Shown: positions 23,235-36,900, counted from the first letter of the stretch. The stretch: DNA of 64,000 bases from Dendrocalamus latiflorus (GCA_017311315.1 CM029664.1:46406510-46470509); one strand, 5' to 3'. Notes: generated by a model from the sequence alone, not told the origin. Program-made: numbers and translations.

Positions 23235-24718
23235 TGAAAGCATTAGGCCCCTAAAAATAATTTTGGTAGTTAATGATGGCAATGATTAAAGGGACTAACT
23301 TATTTATTGAGATGGTTGAAATGTTTAGTCCCGAATTTTAATGACGTCATGAAAAAACATGCAAGGGTGGTCAAAGATCAATATAGATCAATATTTAGTT
23401 CAAGGCAAAGGTATATCATAGTCTAAGGACCTCTTTATAGCCTTTTTACCGGTCTCTGTTTGGGTGGAAATATCGGATTTGTAGAACAGTGCCGTACTAT
23501 AAACAAGGGTCATGGCTAGTAGCTTGAAGATTAATTTGTGCCACTTTGATCAATTGATTGTTCATGCATGCACCTGCATTTCATTTGGAACCCTCTCTAA
23601 TTTTCTTTGTGAAAACTGGTACAACCACAGATCTTCGAATAGTAGCACTACTGATCGGTACTACCACCTGATACATGTCGGTAGCTAATTTTCAGAGAGA
23701 TACTCATTTGACATTCCTTGAATCGGTACTACCACATATGTTGCATGATAGTACCATAAAACGATTTGACCGCATGATTGGTGGTACTACCAGAAATCGG
23801 TAGTACCAAAATCTAGTTGGCAGTAGCTAATTTTTTGAGAGGTATGTTTTAGAGCATTTTCTCTCATCTGGAAATCAATACTGCCACAGCTAAGAAGCGG
23901 TACTACCGTATGATCGGTACTACTGGACCCTGTGAGGGCGGTATTACCGATATTTGAAGTAACGGCTATTTTATGTACATTTAATGAATCTCAAATAGTC
24001 ATTGAACAATGGGGGAGGTAGTACTGTAATTCCTAATTTTTGGGGATTTCGACCCCAACGATCATCCTGGTGGGTGAATACTATAAATACCTCTCCACTG
24101 GCAATAAGGGTTCTCTTCTTGACCCCATTGAATACTCTTGAGCCCTCTTGTGCACTCTTTACTACTTATTTGCTCCAATTTCACATTTTTAGGTAGTTAA
24201 GAGCATTCAAGTGTATTGCATCATTAGTTGATCTTTGTGTCACTTGAAAACCTTCAAGCAAGCACTGTGATTTATTACTCTTGGTGATTGTTGACACCTA
24301 AACGGCTTGGAGGAAGTTGTGCGGTGATCTCTTCAAACAAGCTTTAGTAGACTTAAGGTCTTTAGGATTAATCATTGAGCTAGTCCAATCCGCTTAGGTT
24401 TACTTTAATATGGACTAGTGAAGATCATCAAGTCTCGATACCATGGAAAAACATCGCTTGTTTCCATTGTAGTTTATTTCTTTGTCCTTACTTTCTACAT
24501 TTACATTTCTGGCACTTATATTGAATCGAATTGTGTAACTAAAAATGTATCTAGTATTGACATTTCTTGTGGTGGCTTAGTGAAACCTAGAACATTTAAG
24601 TCTTAATTGTGCAAAATATTTTTTTTATTAAGCTCATACTTACTAAAAATTATGATTTGGTCAAAACAATTTAAAAACCTCATATTCACCCCTCTAGTCA
24701 GTTATCTTTAATCCTACA
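23235..24718 (+). mobile_element. Solo LTR, about 1.48 kb
   Basis: Starts TGAAAGCATTAGGCCCC and ends CCTCTAGTCAG..ATCCTACA. Both phrases are familiar to me from the ends of LTRs of grass retrotransposons (family memory). A TATA-like ctataaatacc lies near 24080. The flanking 5-mers ccgcc (23230-23234) and ccacc (24719-24723) differ at one position, compatible with an old target duplication. There is no internal domain, so it is a solo LTR. Confidence 0.65.
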
Positions 24719-24723
24719 CCACC

Positions 24724-25164
24724 CCTCCTCGTTGGCCCCACCCGCATAATCTATCGCTACTAGTCGAATTTCTTTTTTTTTCCTTTTTCCTCCATTTTCT
24801 GTCTTTTTTTCACATTCTTTTAATCCTTTTTAAATTTTTATCATATTTTTTCTTTTTCAAATTATATCAGCCAGAAATCAAATTGAATACCCCTAGATTC
24901 AGTCGTGTCTTCTTGCAACCATTACAATGCTATTAAGTCAAAAGCCAACAGCCATATCATTTGAAACATGGCCATAACCTACCCGGATGCTTTTATTATA
25001 GAAAGTCAAATATTTGTTCTTCATGTACAACAACTTGAAGAGCTCGCTGCTGCCCTATCCCCTATATGAGAACTACTCATAATAGAATATTCCAACTTTA
25101 TATTATATTCAATCTTGAAATAAAACCTTTTAAAAACATGACAACGTAGCGCACGTGCTAGCGC
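24724..25164. other. Intergenic, AT-rich
   Basis: Between the solo LTR and the Pack-hAT. No gene or repeat supported. Confidence 0.4.
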
Positions 25165-25172
25165 TGTGTGGC

Positions 25173-27185
25173 TAGGGCTGTGCATTTTGTCACCGAACCG
25201 AAAAAACCGAACCGTATCGGTCAACTCGGTTTGACCGGTATTTGGTTTTTGGTTCGATTCCTGGAAAATTGGCATCTGGTTTATTCGGTTTTTTCGGTAT
25301 AAACCGAGTGAAACCCGAAAATACCGAGTAGCCCAACTCAATTCGGGGTCTCGGCCCACAGCCACCGATGGCCCGAAGCACGCGGCAGACGCCTACAACC
25401 AATCAACCCTAGCCAGTAGCCGCCGACGCACAGTCTCCACTGGCCTCGCCAGATCCGCAACGTGTGCATCTCACTCTCTCTATTCCTCACGTCTTCTAGG
25501 CGCTCGCCGCTCAGCATTCCGATGTCCGCAGCCGCCGTTGTTAGGGTATTTTAGGTTTGGAGCGCTGCTCACCCACCGCCACAACAAACCATCGCTTCAC
25601 ACTCCCGGCGGCCGGCGGAGGACGCCGTGGCGCGGCTCACCGTGGAGCAGGCAATGCATGAGGCGGGATCCGCCGGTAGCGGCGACACGTCCCTCAACCT
25701 CTCCCACCGCGCCCTCTCCGACGTCAGTAGAGCCAGCCCCTCCATCCCTCCCTCACACAATCGGTTGGAGTCCTGCTCAGCTGCTCATCCTTGTGTGCTG
25801 TGTGGTGATGGTGTGCAGGTGTTGTGCCTGAGCAGCTTCAGCAACCTGGAGCCGTAGTGGAGCGCCTCGACCTGCCTCGTCACCCTCGAGGTAGCTACAT
25901 ACATTACACTAAATTGCCAAACTGATCAATGGACAATGTTGCATACAGTATGTTAATGAAAAATACACGAGTTAAAGATGTAGACTTGAAGTAGATTCTT
26001 GCTGACATTTCACCTCTGTGGATATGTGCTGCTGTTATTGTCGCGTGATAATATATTTGCAAGCATGAATAGCTTAACAAACATATCGTAAAATCATCCT
26101 ATAATGAGCTCATTCGATAACGTGCTCGAATTAGGAACTGGTGATTGTAGCTCATGGAGGTAGATAATGGATTAATGGGTAACTTGTTCCATGAAATCGT
26201 AGCTCTAGTTGTTGTCCTTTGAACTTCTGTGTATCTTCTTATTTTCACTTGAGAGTTATTCTGGCTATTACATGTTGAAGGGCTTGTCCTCCTGTGTCAA
26301 TTTGAAGTGGCTTTCGGTTATTGAAAACAAGCTTGTGAGCTTAAAAGGTGTTGAAAGCCTCTCAAAACTGCAAGTGAGTTACTTTTCTTCCCTTGCGTTT
26401 TTCACATGGCTGCATTCAGGATTGAATCTTAGCTCACTACTTGACTTAAAATGCTTTGCAATTGTTATCCTCTCCGGCTGTACAGGTATTGAATGTCGGC
26501 AAAAATAAACTTACAAGAATGGATGAGGTCAAATCTTTGACTAGCCTGGGAGCGTTAATTCTGAATGGTAATGCAATTATGCAATGCATGAATGCTACTG
26601 TCAATACTCAATTACTCTTGTTGTCCTGTGGGTTGCTCAATTGATTTCAACGATTGATCTTGGTTATTTCGCATGCAGATAACAATATTTCTTCCATTTG
26701 CAAGCTTGACTGGCTGCTTCAGTTGTATATCGAGATAACACTTGTGTTAGTAGAATTGACTGGATCACTTTACTCTCTGGAGGCACACTTTCAATTTTTT
26801 TGGTGCAATGTAGTTTTGTTTCACATTGATAGTATTAAGAAATTAAAAGGTTCACTGGCTGTTGTTAAGAAAAGTAACTTTATGAAACTAGAAGTATTGA
26901 CCTTGCCGACGGGCAGACGACCCAGACTGAGACTGCGGTCTGCGGACTGCCATTCTGCTTCAGTGCTTCTTGAATGGAGATTTCAGATGAGATTAACGTA
27001 TATCAATTCGCGCAAACTTTGGTAAAATTGGTATTTACCGATACCATACTGAAATAAAATGGTATTTACCGATATCATACCGTATTCTATTAAGTCCCGT
27101 ATTTTCTGAATAACTAACACCGCATTTACCGAACAAACTGTATTTACCGAACCGTATAAACCGAAAAACCGAACGAACAGTCCTA
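25173..27185 (+). mobile_element. Pack-hAT element carrying an LRR gene fragment, 2013 bp
   Basis: Perfect 8-bp target duplication tgtgtggc at 25165-25172 and 27186-27193. Ends tagggctgtgcattttg and, on the other strand, taggactgttcgttcgg. Both subterminal regions (25173-25340 and 26990-27185) are full of accgaa, ccggta and ttaccg phrases and have no coding bias. Between them lies genomic sequence of a cellular gene with its introns. No transposase is present, so the element would have moved with enzyme supplied in trans. Retained introns show DNA-level capture, not capture of a cDNA. Confidence 0.88.
25627..26735 (+). pseudogene. Captured fragment of an SDS22-type leucine-rich-repeat gene
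   Basis: Exon-like pieces in order: 25627-25726, 25819-25890, 26281-26373, 26486-26567 and 26679 to about 26735, each bordered by GT/AG signals. Readable peptides include TSLNLSHRALSDV, CVNLKWLSVIENKLVSLKG, LNVGKNKLTRMDEVKSLTS and NNISSICKLDWLLQL. This is the roughly 22-residue LRR pattern of SDS22-like proteins. The fragment is broken: the expected start codon reads GTG (25627), an in-frame TAG lies at 25855-25857 beside what looks like a short duplication, and the sequence loses similarity after about 26740. The parent gene is not in the window. It may still be transcribed but cannot make the full protein. Confidence 0.8.
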
Positions 27186-27217
27186 TGTGTGGCACATCTA
27201 CCATAGAGGAGACCTAG

Positions 27218-30200
27218 TGTAACATCCTGATTTTCAGAGCCTTTTTGAAGCTTTTAAAAATAAAATTCACCATTTGAATTTTTTTCGGAATTAATTAAAG
27301 CTTAATTGGAATTTTTATTAAATAAAAATATTTAATATGATTAAATTAAATATTAACATTTGCCAAAAGTATTTTATTTATGTTCCTTGTGTCACAAGGA
27401 ATTTTTCTGTATTTTCTTGGATTTTTCGGAGTTTGTTTGAGCTCAATTTGAAATTTCCAAAAAAAAAGAAAGAGGAGAGAGAATGAACAGTACCCGCGCG
27501 GTACTGTTTATGCGTCTTCAACCTCCAGCGCTCTGTTCGTTCTGTGTACAGTTTTCCTTCCTTTTCCTCTCTCTTCATAACTTCCAATACGGGCATTATT
27601 TCAATATCCTCCCAAAAGGAAAGTTGTGCCAAATCACGCAAGGAATCCATCCCAATTGATCTCTTTCCATTTCATTCATCCGTTTGCCTTTTATCTCCTA
27701 TTTTCCAAATCGGATTCTAAACCGAAATCCGCGAATTGGAGCCGGTTTCTACCTCTCCCAAGCCTATAAATAGGACCCCTTGACCCCTCTAAACTCATCT
27801 CAAGCCGTGGCAAGTCCCTCAAAGCTCAGGACGCCGTCGGCATCGAGGCCCTTCGGTCTCGAATTTGCTCGTCGCGTCTCGAGCCATCCGGTGAGTTTTT
27901 CAGTAATCCTTTCGCGTCACATTGTGCCATTGTGTGCCATCTACGTTCTTGCCAAGTTAATTTGGTTTTGGTGCAGCCAATCTCCCGAAATCGAGTTTTC
28001 CCCAATCTAGGTCAAGAGCGCTTCCCGACGTCGATTCGTCATCTCCGGTAAGCTTTAACCCTTGCCGTAATTTTTCTTAGACTTGTCTCGCCGCGTTCTA
28101 CGCTGTGCTCACTTCCGTTTCCCCGAAAAGCCTCCACAAATTTTTGCCTCCGAACCTCGCCATGGCCGCCAATGGCATCTCGTGTCCCCCATCTACCCGG
28201 TGATGTTTTCACCAATCCGTTCGCGTCACTTTGTGCCAAACCATCCCAGGTAGCTACCCTCCAAGTGGTTTTAGATTTCGTTCACCGAGCACCAAGATAT
28301 TAAGTTTCTCTTTTTCCTTCCCGATGTCGTTCAAACGTCGTTTGCGTCGTCTCCGGTGAGTTTCTGGCCAAGCCGATAATTTTCCTAGCTTCACCAAGCC
28401 GTGTTCCAGCCCGTGCTCACCCTACTTCTCCACGTTCCTTGCCCGGATTTTATTCCTCTCTCCTACCCATGTCGTTGTAGCCGCCCGTGCCGTCAACGGT
28501 CTCCGTTTGGCGTGCCGTCAGTTCCTATGTGTGCCTTGGGTCCCTAGCAACCCATTTTGCTAGTTAGATTCATCTCCCATGCCTCCTCCCGCCAGCGCTA
28601 GCCTTCTCGCCAAAAGTACTGTTCTCGGATGAACAGTAATATCTGTGAATTTCCAGCATTTTCTCGCCCCGGCAAACTTTAGATCGCTCGTTCTCCTTCG
28701 TCCGAACTCCGATTGACCCGATTCTTTTTCCTAAATTCATCTAAAATTGAGATCTATCTTTTGGTTCTGGGTTTGCAGTTTTTGGAGTTCATTTGAATTT
28801 TATTTGAATTTATTTTGTTTGTTTTGTCGTTTCGCGCGTAGAACCCGACGTCGCCGAAGAGTTTGTCGAACCGCAGCAAGTGGGACCAACCAGTGCACAA
28901 GAAGGCAAGTCTCCTTTGATCATCTTGAACCTATGCTTTTGAAATGTTTTTAAAATATTTTAAATTATGTGCATCGCTATTTACATAAGTCATTAGTTCA
29001 AATCTTTAGGAATTAGTTATTCCAACTTTGTTATGCCCTCATTTGACATTGATTGCCATGTACCTTGTCACCCTAGAACTTCCTTTGTCTCAATAATGAG
29101 ATTACTATTAATCTTTGTGAATATTAGAAAGGTAGGTTAATGCTTAGTCATGCTATCTAGTACCTTTGGAAAATCTTGAAAATGGGAAATTATGATTTAT
29201 TGTTAAATCCTTGTGTTTGAAAGTGAAGTGGCAATTGGAGTTGTCACTGTGATTTTAAAATAAAATAAAAATGTGAAAGTTGGTTTAGATTAGGGTGGAT
29301 GGCTGTTTGGGTTGGTGCAGTAAGCACGAGAACTTGTTAAATGTATGTTCCACCCTAGTCAATTAAGGACCGACGCTTGTGTTTGTCCAAACTGAGCATT
29401 AACCGTACAACCACAAGTCTATATGGGTACGACCTAGCTAACTAACCTATAAAGGTATAGTTTAGATATCACCAGTGGTGTATTGAGTGCCAGGGTGTAC
29501 TGGTTACTCATAGTGAGGGACAGGGTTTACTGTACTCATATGGCGCAAGAGGGGGCTTCAGATTGGGCGGATTTAACCCTTCTGCGGTGAAACCTCAGCG
29601 GGTGGTCTCTAGCTATACTGGAGTAGGTGAAAGGCTTTGTGATATTTTATCTGGGTCTCATGCCAAAGGAAGCATGTTGACTATTAAGATAATTTATCTC
29701 TTGTGGGAAAAGTTGTACAACCTCTGCAGAGTGTAAAACTATTCGAATAGCCGTGCCCACGGTCAAGGGCGGGCAAGGAATGCATTCACATGGTAGATTT
29801 CTGGTTTTGTTTTAAAATCAAAAGTTTTGTATTCCGAGGGTGGAGGGAACTCTCGGAAGGGAATCCTGGCGGATGGAGCCAGAGAGGGTGGATGGAACCC
29901 GCAGTTTAAAATTTGACCAATGGTAATTGGTTAGCTAGTGTTGGTAGTTGGAACCTTCGCTAGAAAGTTAATTCTGTTAAAACATTTACTTCATTAAAGT
30001 GATGCCTTCGAAAATAATTAGTAGTAATGGAGATTTTAAATATTGCTTTGTGCAAAAGAACCATATAGCCCTCCTTTGTCAAGCCTTGCATCTATGCATT
30101 TTTCCCAAGACTTGCGGAGTACTTTATGTACTCACATGCTGCACTCCAAAAACAATACTCAGTTGAAGTCGGAGCTCAAGAAGGTGACTACGACTTCTTC

Positions 30201-30572
30201 GCGGGTGGATTCGACGAAGGATTCCAGGAGTTCTAGGTCGCGCTTCCCCAGTCAATTGCCTGTGGCGTATTGATGGGTCTTCGCCGGATTTATCTTCTGC
30301 TTCCGCTGTGTTTTGTGTGTGTGTGAGGTCTTGAAACCTCAGTTGTAATAATAAGACCTTTCAGTCTGTACTCTCAATTATTGTAATAAAGCGTTGTTGG
30401 TTATGTAATCATTTCTGTTTGACTGTGTGCACTAGCTTTGATCTGGGACTAGTGCTGTAATACACAGAGGGTCCGGGTTTGATAATCCGGGAGCCCGACA
30501 GAGGTAGCTTGACCAAGTCCCGAACTTTCTATCGGTTGTGATTGCTGGTGATTCATCTAACCCGTCGTCACA
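27218..30572 (+). mobile_element. Probable long solo LTR, about 3.35 kb
   Basis: Starts TGTAACATCCTGATTTTCAG and ends CCCGTCGTCACA, giving TGT..ACA ends. A TATA box (tataaata) is at 27765-27772 with about 550 bp upstream (U3-like), and polyadenylation-like AATAA motifs are near 30350-30390. Interior phrases such as cctctgcagagtgt and attcgaatagccgtg are ones I associate with LTRs of grass gypsy-type elements. The flanking 5-mers (cctag, ataga) do not match, and no primer-binding site or pol gene follows. It could be a solo LTR with a lost duplication, or the remains of a larger element. All frames inside are short. Confidence 0.5.
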
Positions 30573-31412
30573 ATAGAATCCAAGTGTATCATCTAAAAAG
30601 GTCATCTTATCTATAATCTATAGCTCTAAACCATAATAAAACTTGAACAAGCTATTTAGTTCGGTGATTGGTGTAATCACAATACAAGTGTATAAGTGAA
30701 TCATATTTTCTTTATTATGTGAATTATAATCTAATACCACATTATTAGATCACATCCCCAATAGAAGCCCGATTACACTCCAAACCGAGCGTATTGGAAT
30801 CTCGTGTTCCGACAAAACCCCTTTTCGTGATTTCCTCCATGCCTCTGATGCGATCCCCTTCTTCGCTCGATCTTATCGGCTCCTCTCACGCTATCGCCTC
30901 CCCTCACCTCCATACGGTGCCAATTCCTCCATGATAAGCCCCCACAAGTTCCTTCAAGTATCCCCACTTGATGGGAGCTTCTTGAGGATGAGGATGCCGA
31001 TTTTATGCCGACACCATTGAGGACGATGACAAGGAATGTGATATAGATGGCACTACTGCTAGCTCCCCATGGTCCGTATTGGATAGATCTATTGGGTATG
31101 GAAGAGCTTGTTGGTGGAGCTTGTTGTGGAACCGAGGCTCGCTGGCACGCCTAAGGAGTAGAGGGCAGCGGGGAGCGGCGCGCCATGTACAGAGTTGGAC
31201 AATACACTGGCAAAGGGGTGAAGCAGGTGTTATCTCGACATTGCCTCTAGTGAAGTGGTCGCCGTAGTTGGTGTCTGCAGTTATGGCCATGGTGACATGA
31301 GTGATATCCAATACTATTTTTTAGAGAAATCAAAATATTAGGTAATAACTTTACATCATCGACTCCCTTCTAATCCCATTCTAATGATATTGACATTTGC
31401 ATTCTTTCAATT
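30573..31412. other. Intergenic, no supported gene
   Basis: Only short overlapping frames on both strands (for example 31003-31311 minus), without domain or codon-bias support. No terminal repeats found. Confidence 0.4.
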
Positions 31413-32612
31413 AGGGATGGTAATAGGGTGCGGCGGGTACGGGTAGTGCTCGCCCATACCCATACCCGTGACCCGATTTACACCCATGAGCATACCCACG
31501 AAGGACGACATGTAAAGAACCTCGCCCATACCCGTCGCCCGTGGATATGCCCATTTACCCGCGAACTAAAAGTCACCCTCTGAGAGTTGAACTAATGACA
31601 GGTACATATAAGCGGTAGTCGTTGCTAGGAAATATAATAGCTACCAAAAAAGTTTATAACAATCAATAGCAATTAGAGATATACAAAAGTTTATAACAAT
31701 CCATAGCAATTATAGGTATTACTATGGCTGCGTCACCTATCAATCTATATCGTAGATAAACGGGCAGGGCAGGTACGGGTAGAGCTTATCCATATCGGTG
31801 CCCGTTTACCTGACGGGTAGAATATTTCCCCCATTTCTATACCCGTGGGTAAAGAAAATATCCCATATCCAACTCGGGAAAATTGAATATATAGGACCAA
31901 GTTGAGAGTGTTTTGATAAAATAGGACCAAGTTTATTGTCCTTATAAATATAGGACTGAGTTGAGCACCTTCTTGCAAATATGATATTTTTCCTATTTTA
32001 ATTTCATTTTTATTTTCCAGCCCATTTTTCTCTACGTGAAATGACTCTTTTGCCCCTGGTATAGCTGTAACTGCGTTAATTTCTGCTTGGGCGCCCCAGT
32101 TTGTTGTCCAGTACGTGCAGCATGTAACTAAAATGAGTATATACTGAATCTATACTAGCATATGCTGGGGCGCCCCAAGTTGAGTACTAAAATGAGTATA
32201 TACCATATCTAGTATATACTGAATCAACGTATATACTAAAATGCTCCCAAGTTGATTTTCAGTATATGCAAGTTGAGTACTAAAATAAGTATATACTAGC
32301 ATTTGTCCAGTACGTACTAAAATGAGTATATACTAAATAGGGAAAATTGCTCTAATGCCACATAGTTATATGGCATCCTCCCTTTTGCCACATAGTTAAA
32401 TAGATTTGTTATGATGCCATAAACTTGAGTATTTATTTCTTTCTTTTGCCATTTCCTCTCCTTAAACTGCATTTTAATTTCGGTTAACTTTTTCCCATGC
32501 ATGAGTGACCGTTTTGCCCCTCACTCCATCCTAACCCTAACCCGCGCACGCGGTCAGACCAGATCGATCCCGTGACTCGCGTATCCCCTCCCCTCACGCA
32601 CAGCAGCGGAGA

Positions 32613-33101
32613 ATGCCGGAGATGGAGCCGGCCACCCACGGCGGCGGCGCCCCCGACCCCGGCCTCCTCCTCGGCGGAGCCCCCGACCCCGGCCTCCTCC
32701 TCGGCGGCGCCCCCGACCCCGGCCTCCTCCTCCGCGGCGGCGCCCCCGACCCCGGCCTCCTCCTCCGCGGCGGCGCCCCCGACCCCGGCCTCCTCCTCCG
32801 CGGCGGCGCCCCCGACCCCGGCCTCCTCCTCCGCGGCGGCGCCCACGACCCCGGCACCCACGGCGGCGGCGCCCCCCGACCCCGGTCTCCTCCTCGGTGG
32901 CACCCCCGACGGTCTCCTCCTCCGCGGCGGCACCCCCGACCCCGGTCTCCTCCTCCGCGGCGGCGCCCCCGACCCCGGCCGCCTCCTCGGCAGCGCCCAC
33001 AACCCCGGCCTCCTCCGCCATGGATGTCTGCACTTTGTGACCTGGAGCTCACTGCACCTCCCTGTGGAGTTCTTGTTGCTAGGACATGCAGAACAAAGTG
33101 A
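32613..33101 (+). pseudogene. Left-TIR copy of the transposase first exon, without a gene behind it
   Basis: The left inverted repeat carries the same start as the transposase gene (MPEMEPATHGGG) and the same 30/33-nt repeats coding GAPDPGLLL-type units. An extra C near 32875 shifts the frame relative to the right copy. It then runs to a stop in unique interior sequence with no further exon I can see. In maize MuDR each inverted repeat drives one gene (mudrA, mudrB), so this may be the orphan promoter and first exon of a lost second gene (inference). Confidence 0.55.
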
Positions 33102-33992
33102 TTGGCTTTTGATTTCTTACCTTATGTTGTATGAAATTGTAGAACTTTTTTAACCATGAAATTGGGCAATGTAAAGCAAAGAAGTATATACTGATGTGGG
33201 TTTGAGGCTCCCCGTTTAGCTACCTGAATATTCTTGAACAGCAATTGTAATTGAGAAATGTAATTGCAATGCTGAAATGAGTGATGAAGTGATGTTTGTC
33301 CAGTGCTTGCAATGCTGAAATGTCCAGTGCTGGTTGTCCAGAAGTGCTTTTCTGCAGCTCCAGACACTTGTATGTTCACATTCCAGAAACTTGTCTCCAG
33401 AGAGAAATGTGTAACAAAATAGCTACATTGCAACTATGTAAAATGTGTAAATCAACATCATCCTGAATCTGAAAAGAGAAAACATTACCTCCATAAAAAC
33501 AGTAAGCTCATGATCTGGCAAAAGTTCTGCATAAATGCTCTTTCTCTCCCCCTCCAAACATTGTCCATGATCTGGCATTGAAGTTGTAAAGCAGAGCTAT
33601 TCACTTCCTTGGCATTGGCATTGAGGTAATGTTACATGCAGACAGAACTCCATAAAAACAGTAATGCACATTGTCCATGCAAACAATAATGCACACATCT
33701 TTGTCCAGGGGAAGGTGAACCAAAAATCTGACAGCATCTTTAATTTAACATGCAAACAGTAAATATGAACCAGGGGAAACAGCAATGAAGGAGAACAATA
33801 CACTTTGTCATACATTGCACTTTTGTTCTCACTTCTGACAGATATTTCCAGTCAATATGCATTAGTTCTTACAAAAATATAGCAGTACGACACATTCATA
33901 ACCCATACATAAACAAAAGGTAATACTTCAGAACATTCATAAAGAGAGTGGTTCCATCCCATATTCTAAAATAACAGAATTACACTAAAATT

Positions 33993-36900
33993 CTACTTCT
34001 TTTTCTTCCTCGGAGATATCTTCTTTGTTGATTTGGAGGCCTTCACTGGAGAAGATGTCATTGCAGGCTGTGATGGCCCTTCTCCCATTGCTTGTGCAAG
34101 CATCCTTCTTGTCATCACCCCTGGACTATCAATGATTTGTTGAGGAATGGAAACATTTGCTCTAGTAGGTGTGCTTGCTTGAGAAGTAGAAGCTGTATTT
34201 CCAGCCTTAGTGTTCCTTTTTGTAGGCTTTATTTTCCTGTTACAGAACAACAGTCAAATGAATTGCATAAAATGGAAACAGTAAATTGGATGACTACATT
34301 TTAATTACCTCTTCTTGGTGCCATTAAGAGGGCATCTTGCTTGTCTATGTCCTAGCTCCCCACACCTCTTGCATTTGTTTTTACCCTTTCCACCATTCTC
34401 TAAGCAGCCCTTGATTCTTAATTTTCGAGGCCTCCCAGAAGACCTTTTTGCAAGTGGTGGTAGAAGGACAAACTCTAGATTAACCTTAGGCCATTGAGAC
34501 TTGTCTGTCAAAGGTTCTATTTGTCCCTGGTATGCAGCCCTGAATTTGTGCACAGAGTAGTACTCATGTATGTATCTGTCCATTTTCACATTTCGTTGTG
34601 TAGTAAGAAATGCAAGTGCATGTTGACACGGTTTTCCTGTATGCTGCCACTCTTGGCATGTGCACTCCATTACAAGTGTCTTCACAACATGTCTCAAATC
34701 ACCTTTAGTTGTATCTCTCACCTCTGCACTCCAATCAGCAGACCTATTCACTTTTAAGTGCCCAAGGCCCCTAGTCCTTGCATTGGTCTGAAGAACAACA
34801 GCTGGTAGTATATACCCTTCTAGCTTCTGACCAATCCTCCTCCTCTTATCAAATAGCTCCATGATCATTCCCCTAATTTTATCTGCTAGCTCCACCACAG
34901 GAAGATCCTTTATGCCCTTCACCCAGCTATTGAAACACTCAGCCAAATTGTTGTTAACGTAATCACACTTAATGTCAGGATTGAACATGCATCTCATCCA
35001 CAACATGTTATGGTACTTTCCAAGATATTCAGCTACTTGAGGGCATTTTTGAAGGACCAAATCCATGTGGTAGTCAAATACATCACTCTTGTAAGCTCTT
35101 GCCGCCGGCCACATGTTATTAGGGATGTCACCATGAAATTTCTTACCAAAATTTTCCATTAGGTGTCTAAAGCACTCCCTTTGTTCTGCTTGTGGAAACA
35201 CACTCTTGACAGCATTTTCTAAGCCTTTACATGCATCTGTACATACTGCAAGAAGAGGAGGTTCACCTATTGCCCTTTTGAGCTGACTCATAAACCAAGT
35301 CCAATTATCATTTGTCTCTGCTTGTATCAAGCCAAAAGCAACCGGAAACATCCAATTATGCCCATCCAATGCAGTTACAGCAGCCAATTGTCCATTCCAT
35401 TTGCCATTCAAAGCAGTTGAATCTATACTAATGTATGGTCTACATCCATTCAAAAAGCCCTCAATGCAAGGCCTAAATGCAATGAAAAGCCTGTGGAAGT
35501 AAACATTACCTTTCACTGATTTAGTGTCAATCTCAACAATGCTACCTGGCGACCTAAGCTCAACCTCAGCCTTGAAGTTGTAAAGCAACTGAAAACTTCC
35601 TTCCCAACTTCCATAAATCTCATTCAATGCTCTTTCTCTCCCCCTCCAAACTGTATCATACCCAATGGTGACATTATGGTCATCCTGTAACATCTCTTGC
35701 ATCTTTTTTGTACCCATGTTAGGATTGGTCCTCAAAATACTTACTGCTTTTGACGCAACCCATCGACAATTGGCCATAGAAGATCTGATCCTGCTTGTAG
35801 AAGAGCAGTCATGTTCTTCAACAAGTCGGTTGACCTACAAAAGTATTATGGAAAGAAATTAGTAACAATGTCATGTAAAGTATGGGTTAGATGGTGCAAG
35901 TTAGTACCCTTATTGTCCCGTCTGGTGTCACACGAGCTAAAATTCTCCAGGGGCATCCATCGCCTTTACAATATCCCATGAATCTTGAACGATCGGACTT
36001 CTTGATGCCCAACTCAAACTCCTCGTTTATTGCATATTGCCTAATCGCTAGCCTAAACTGATCCATCGTGGGATACATGGTGCCAATGGTTATCTCTGGA
36101 TGGTCCATATCATAAGAAAAGTGACGTTCCTCAGGTATTACATCGTCAACAGGAATAGCAGACCCCTCATCGTCTGGCAGCGAATTGTTCCTCTCCTGTT
36201 CAATACCTACGTTACGCCTTTCATTAGCTCTGTCATCTTCAGCTCTAAGACCCAAAAACACAAACATCTCATCTTCTTCCATTGGGACATCTCTCCCTTC
36301 GTCATCAGGACCCTGCACTATTTGCAGACTTGCCCAATCCACTCGTTCTATTCCAGCGTCTACGTTGAATACGCAGTTAGGATCGCTTGTTCTAAATACG
36401 AACAAAAGTTAGTACAAATAGACATTTAACCCTAATCAGTATTGAACATACGACGAAACATACCCGGGATACCCAATGTCTATCGTGCGCTCGTCCATCC
36501 CATTGACATTAGCGCTATTTAATCCAACAACCTATGTTCCATTCAACAAAATTAAATGCAATTACAGATCAAAAAGACAAGGGACGATGTCAGGACTTAC
36601 CTCATCCTCGCTGTCATGGTTGGCTGCCATTGAGGCCGAGGCTGGAGCACCGGCGACTATAGAGATGAGGCCGAGGCAAGGGTCGTCGCTGGCTGGGCAA
36701 GCGCCGCCGAGGAGAAAGCTGGGGTCGGGGGCGCCGCCGCCGTGGGTGCCGGGGTCGTGGGCGCCGCCGCGGAGGAGGAGACCGGGGTCGGGGGCGCCGC
36801 CGCGGAGGAGGAGGCCGGGGTCGGGGGCGCTGCCGCGGAGGAGGAGGCCGGGGTCGGGGGCGCCGCCGCGGAGGAGGAGACCGGGGTCGGGGGCGCCGCC

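Noticed and set aside
22790..23254. 154-codon plus-strand frame
   Set aside because: It runs across the left border of the solo LTR at 23235, and no domain or codon pattern favours this frame.
31003..31311. 102-codon minus-strand frame
   Set aside because: No codon bias difference from the opposite strand and no recognisable family.
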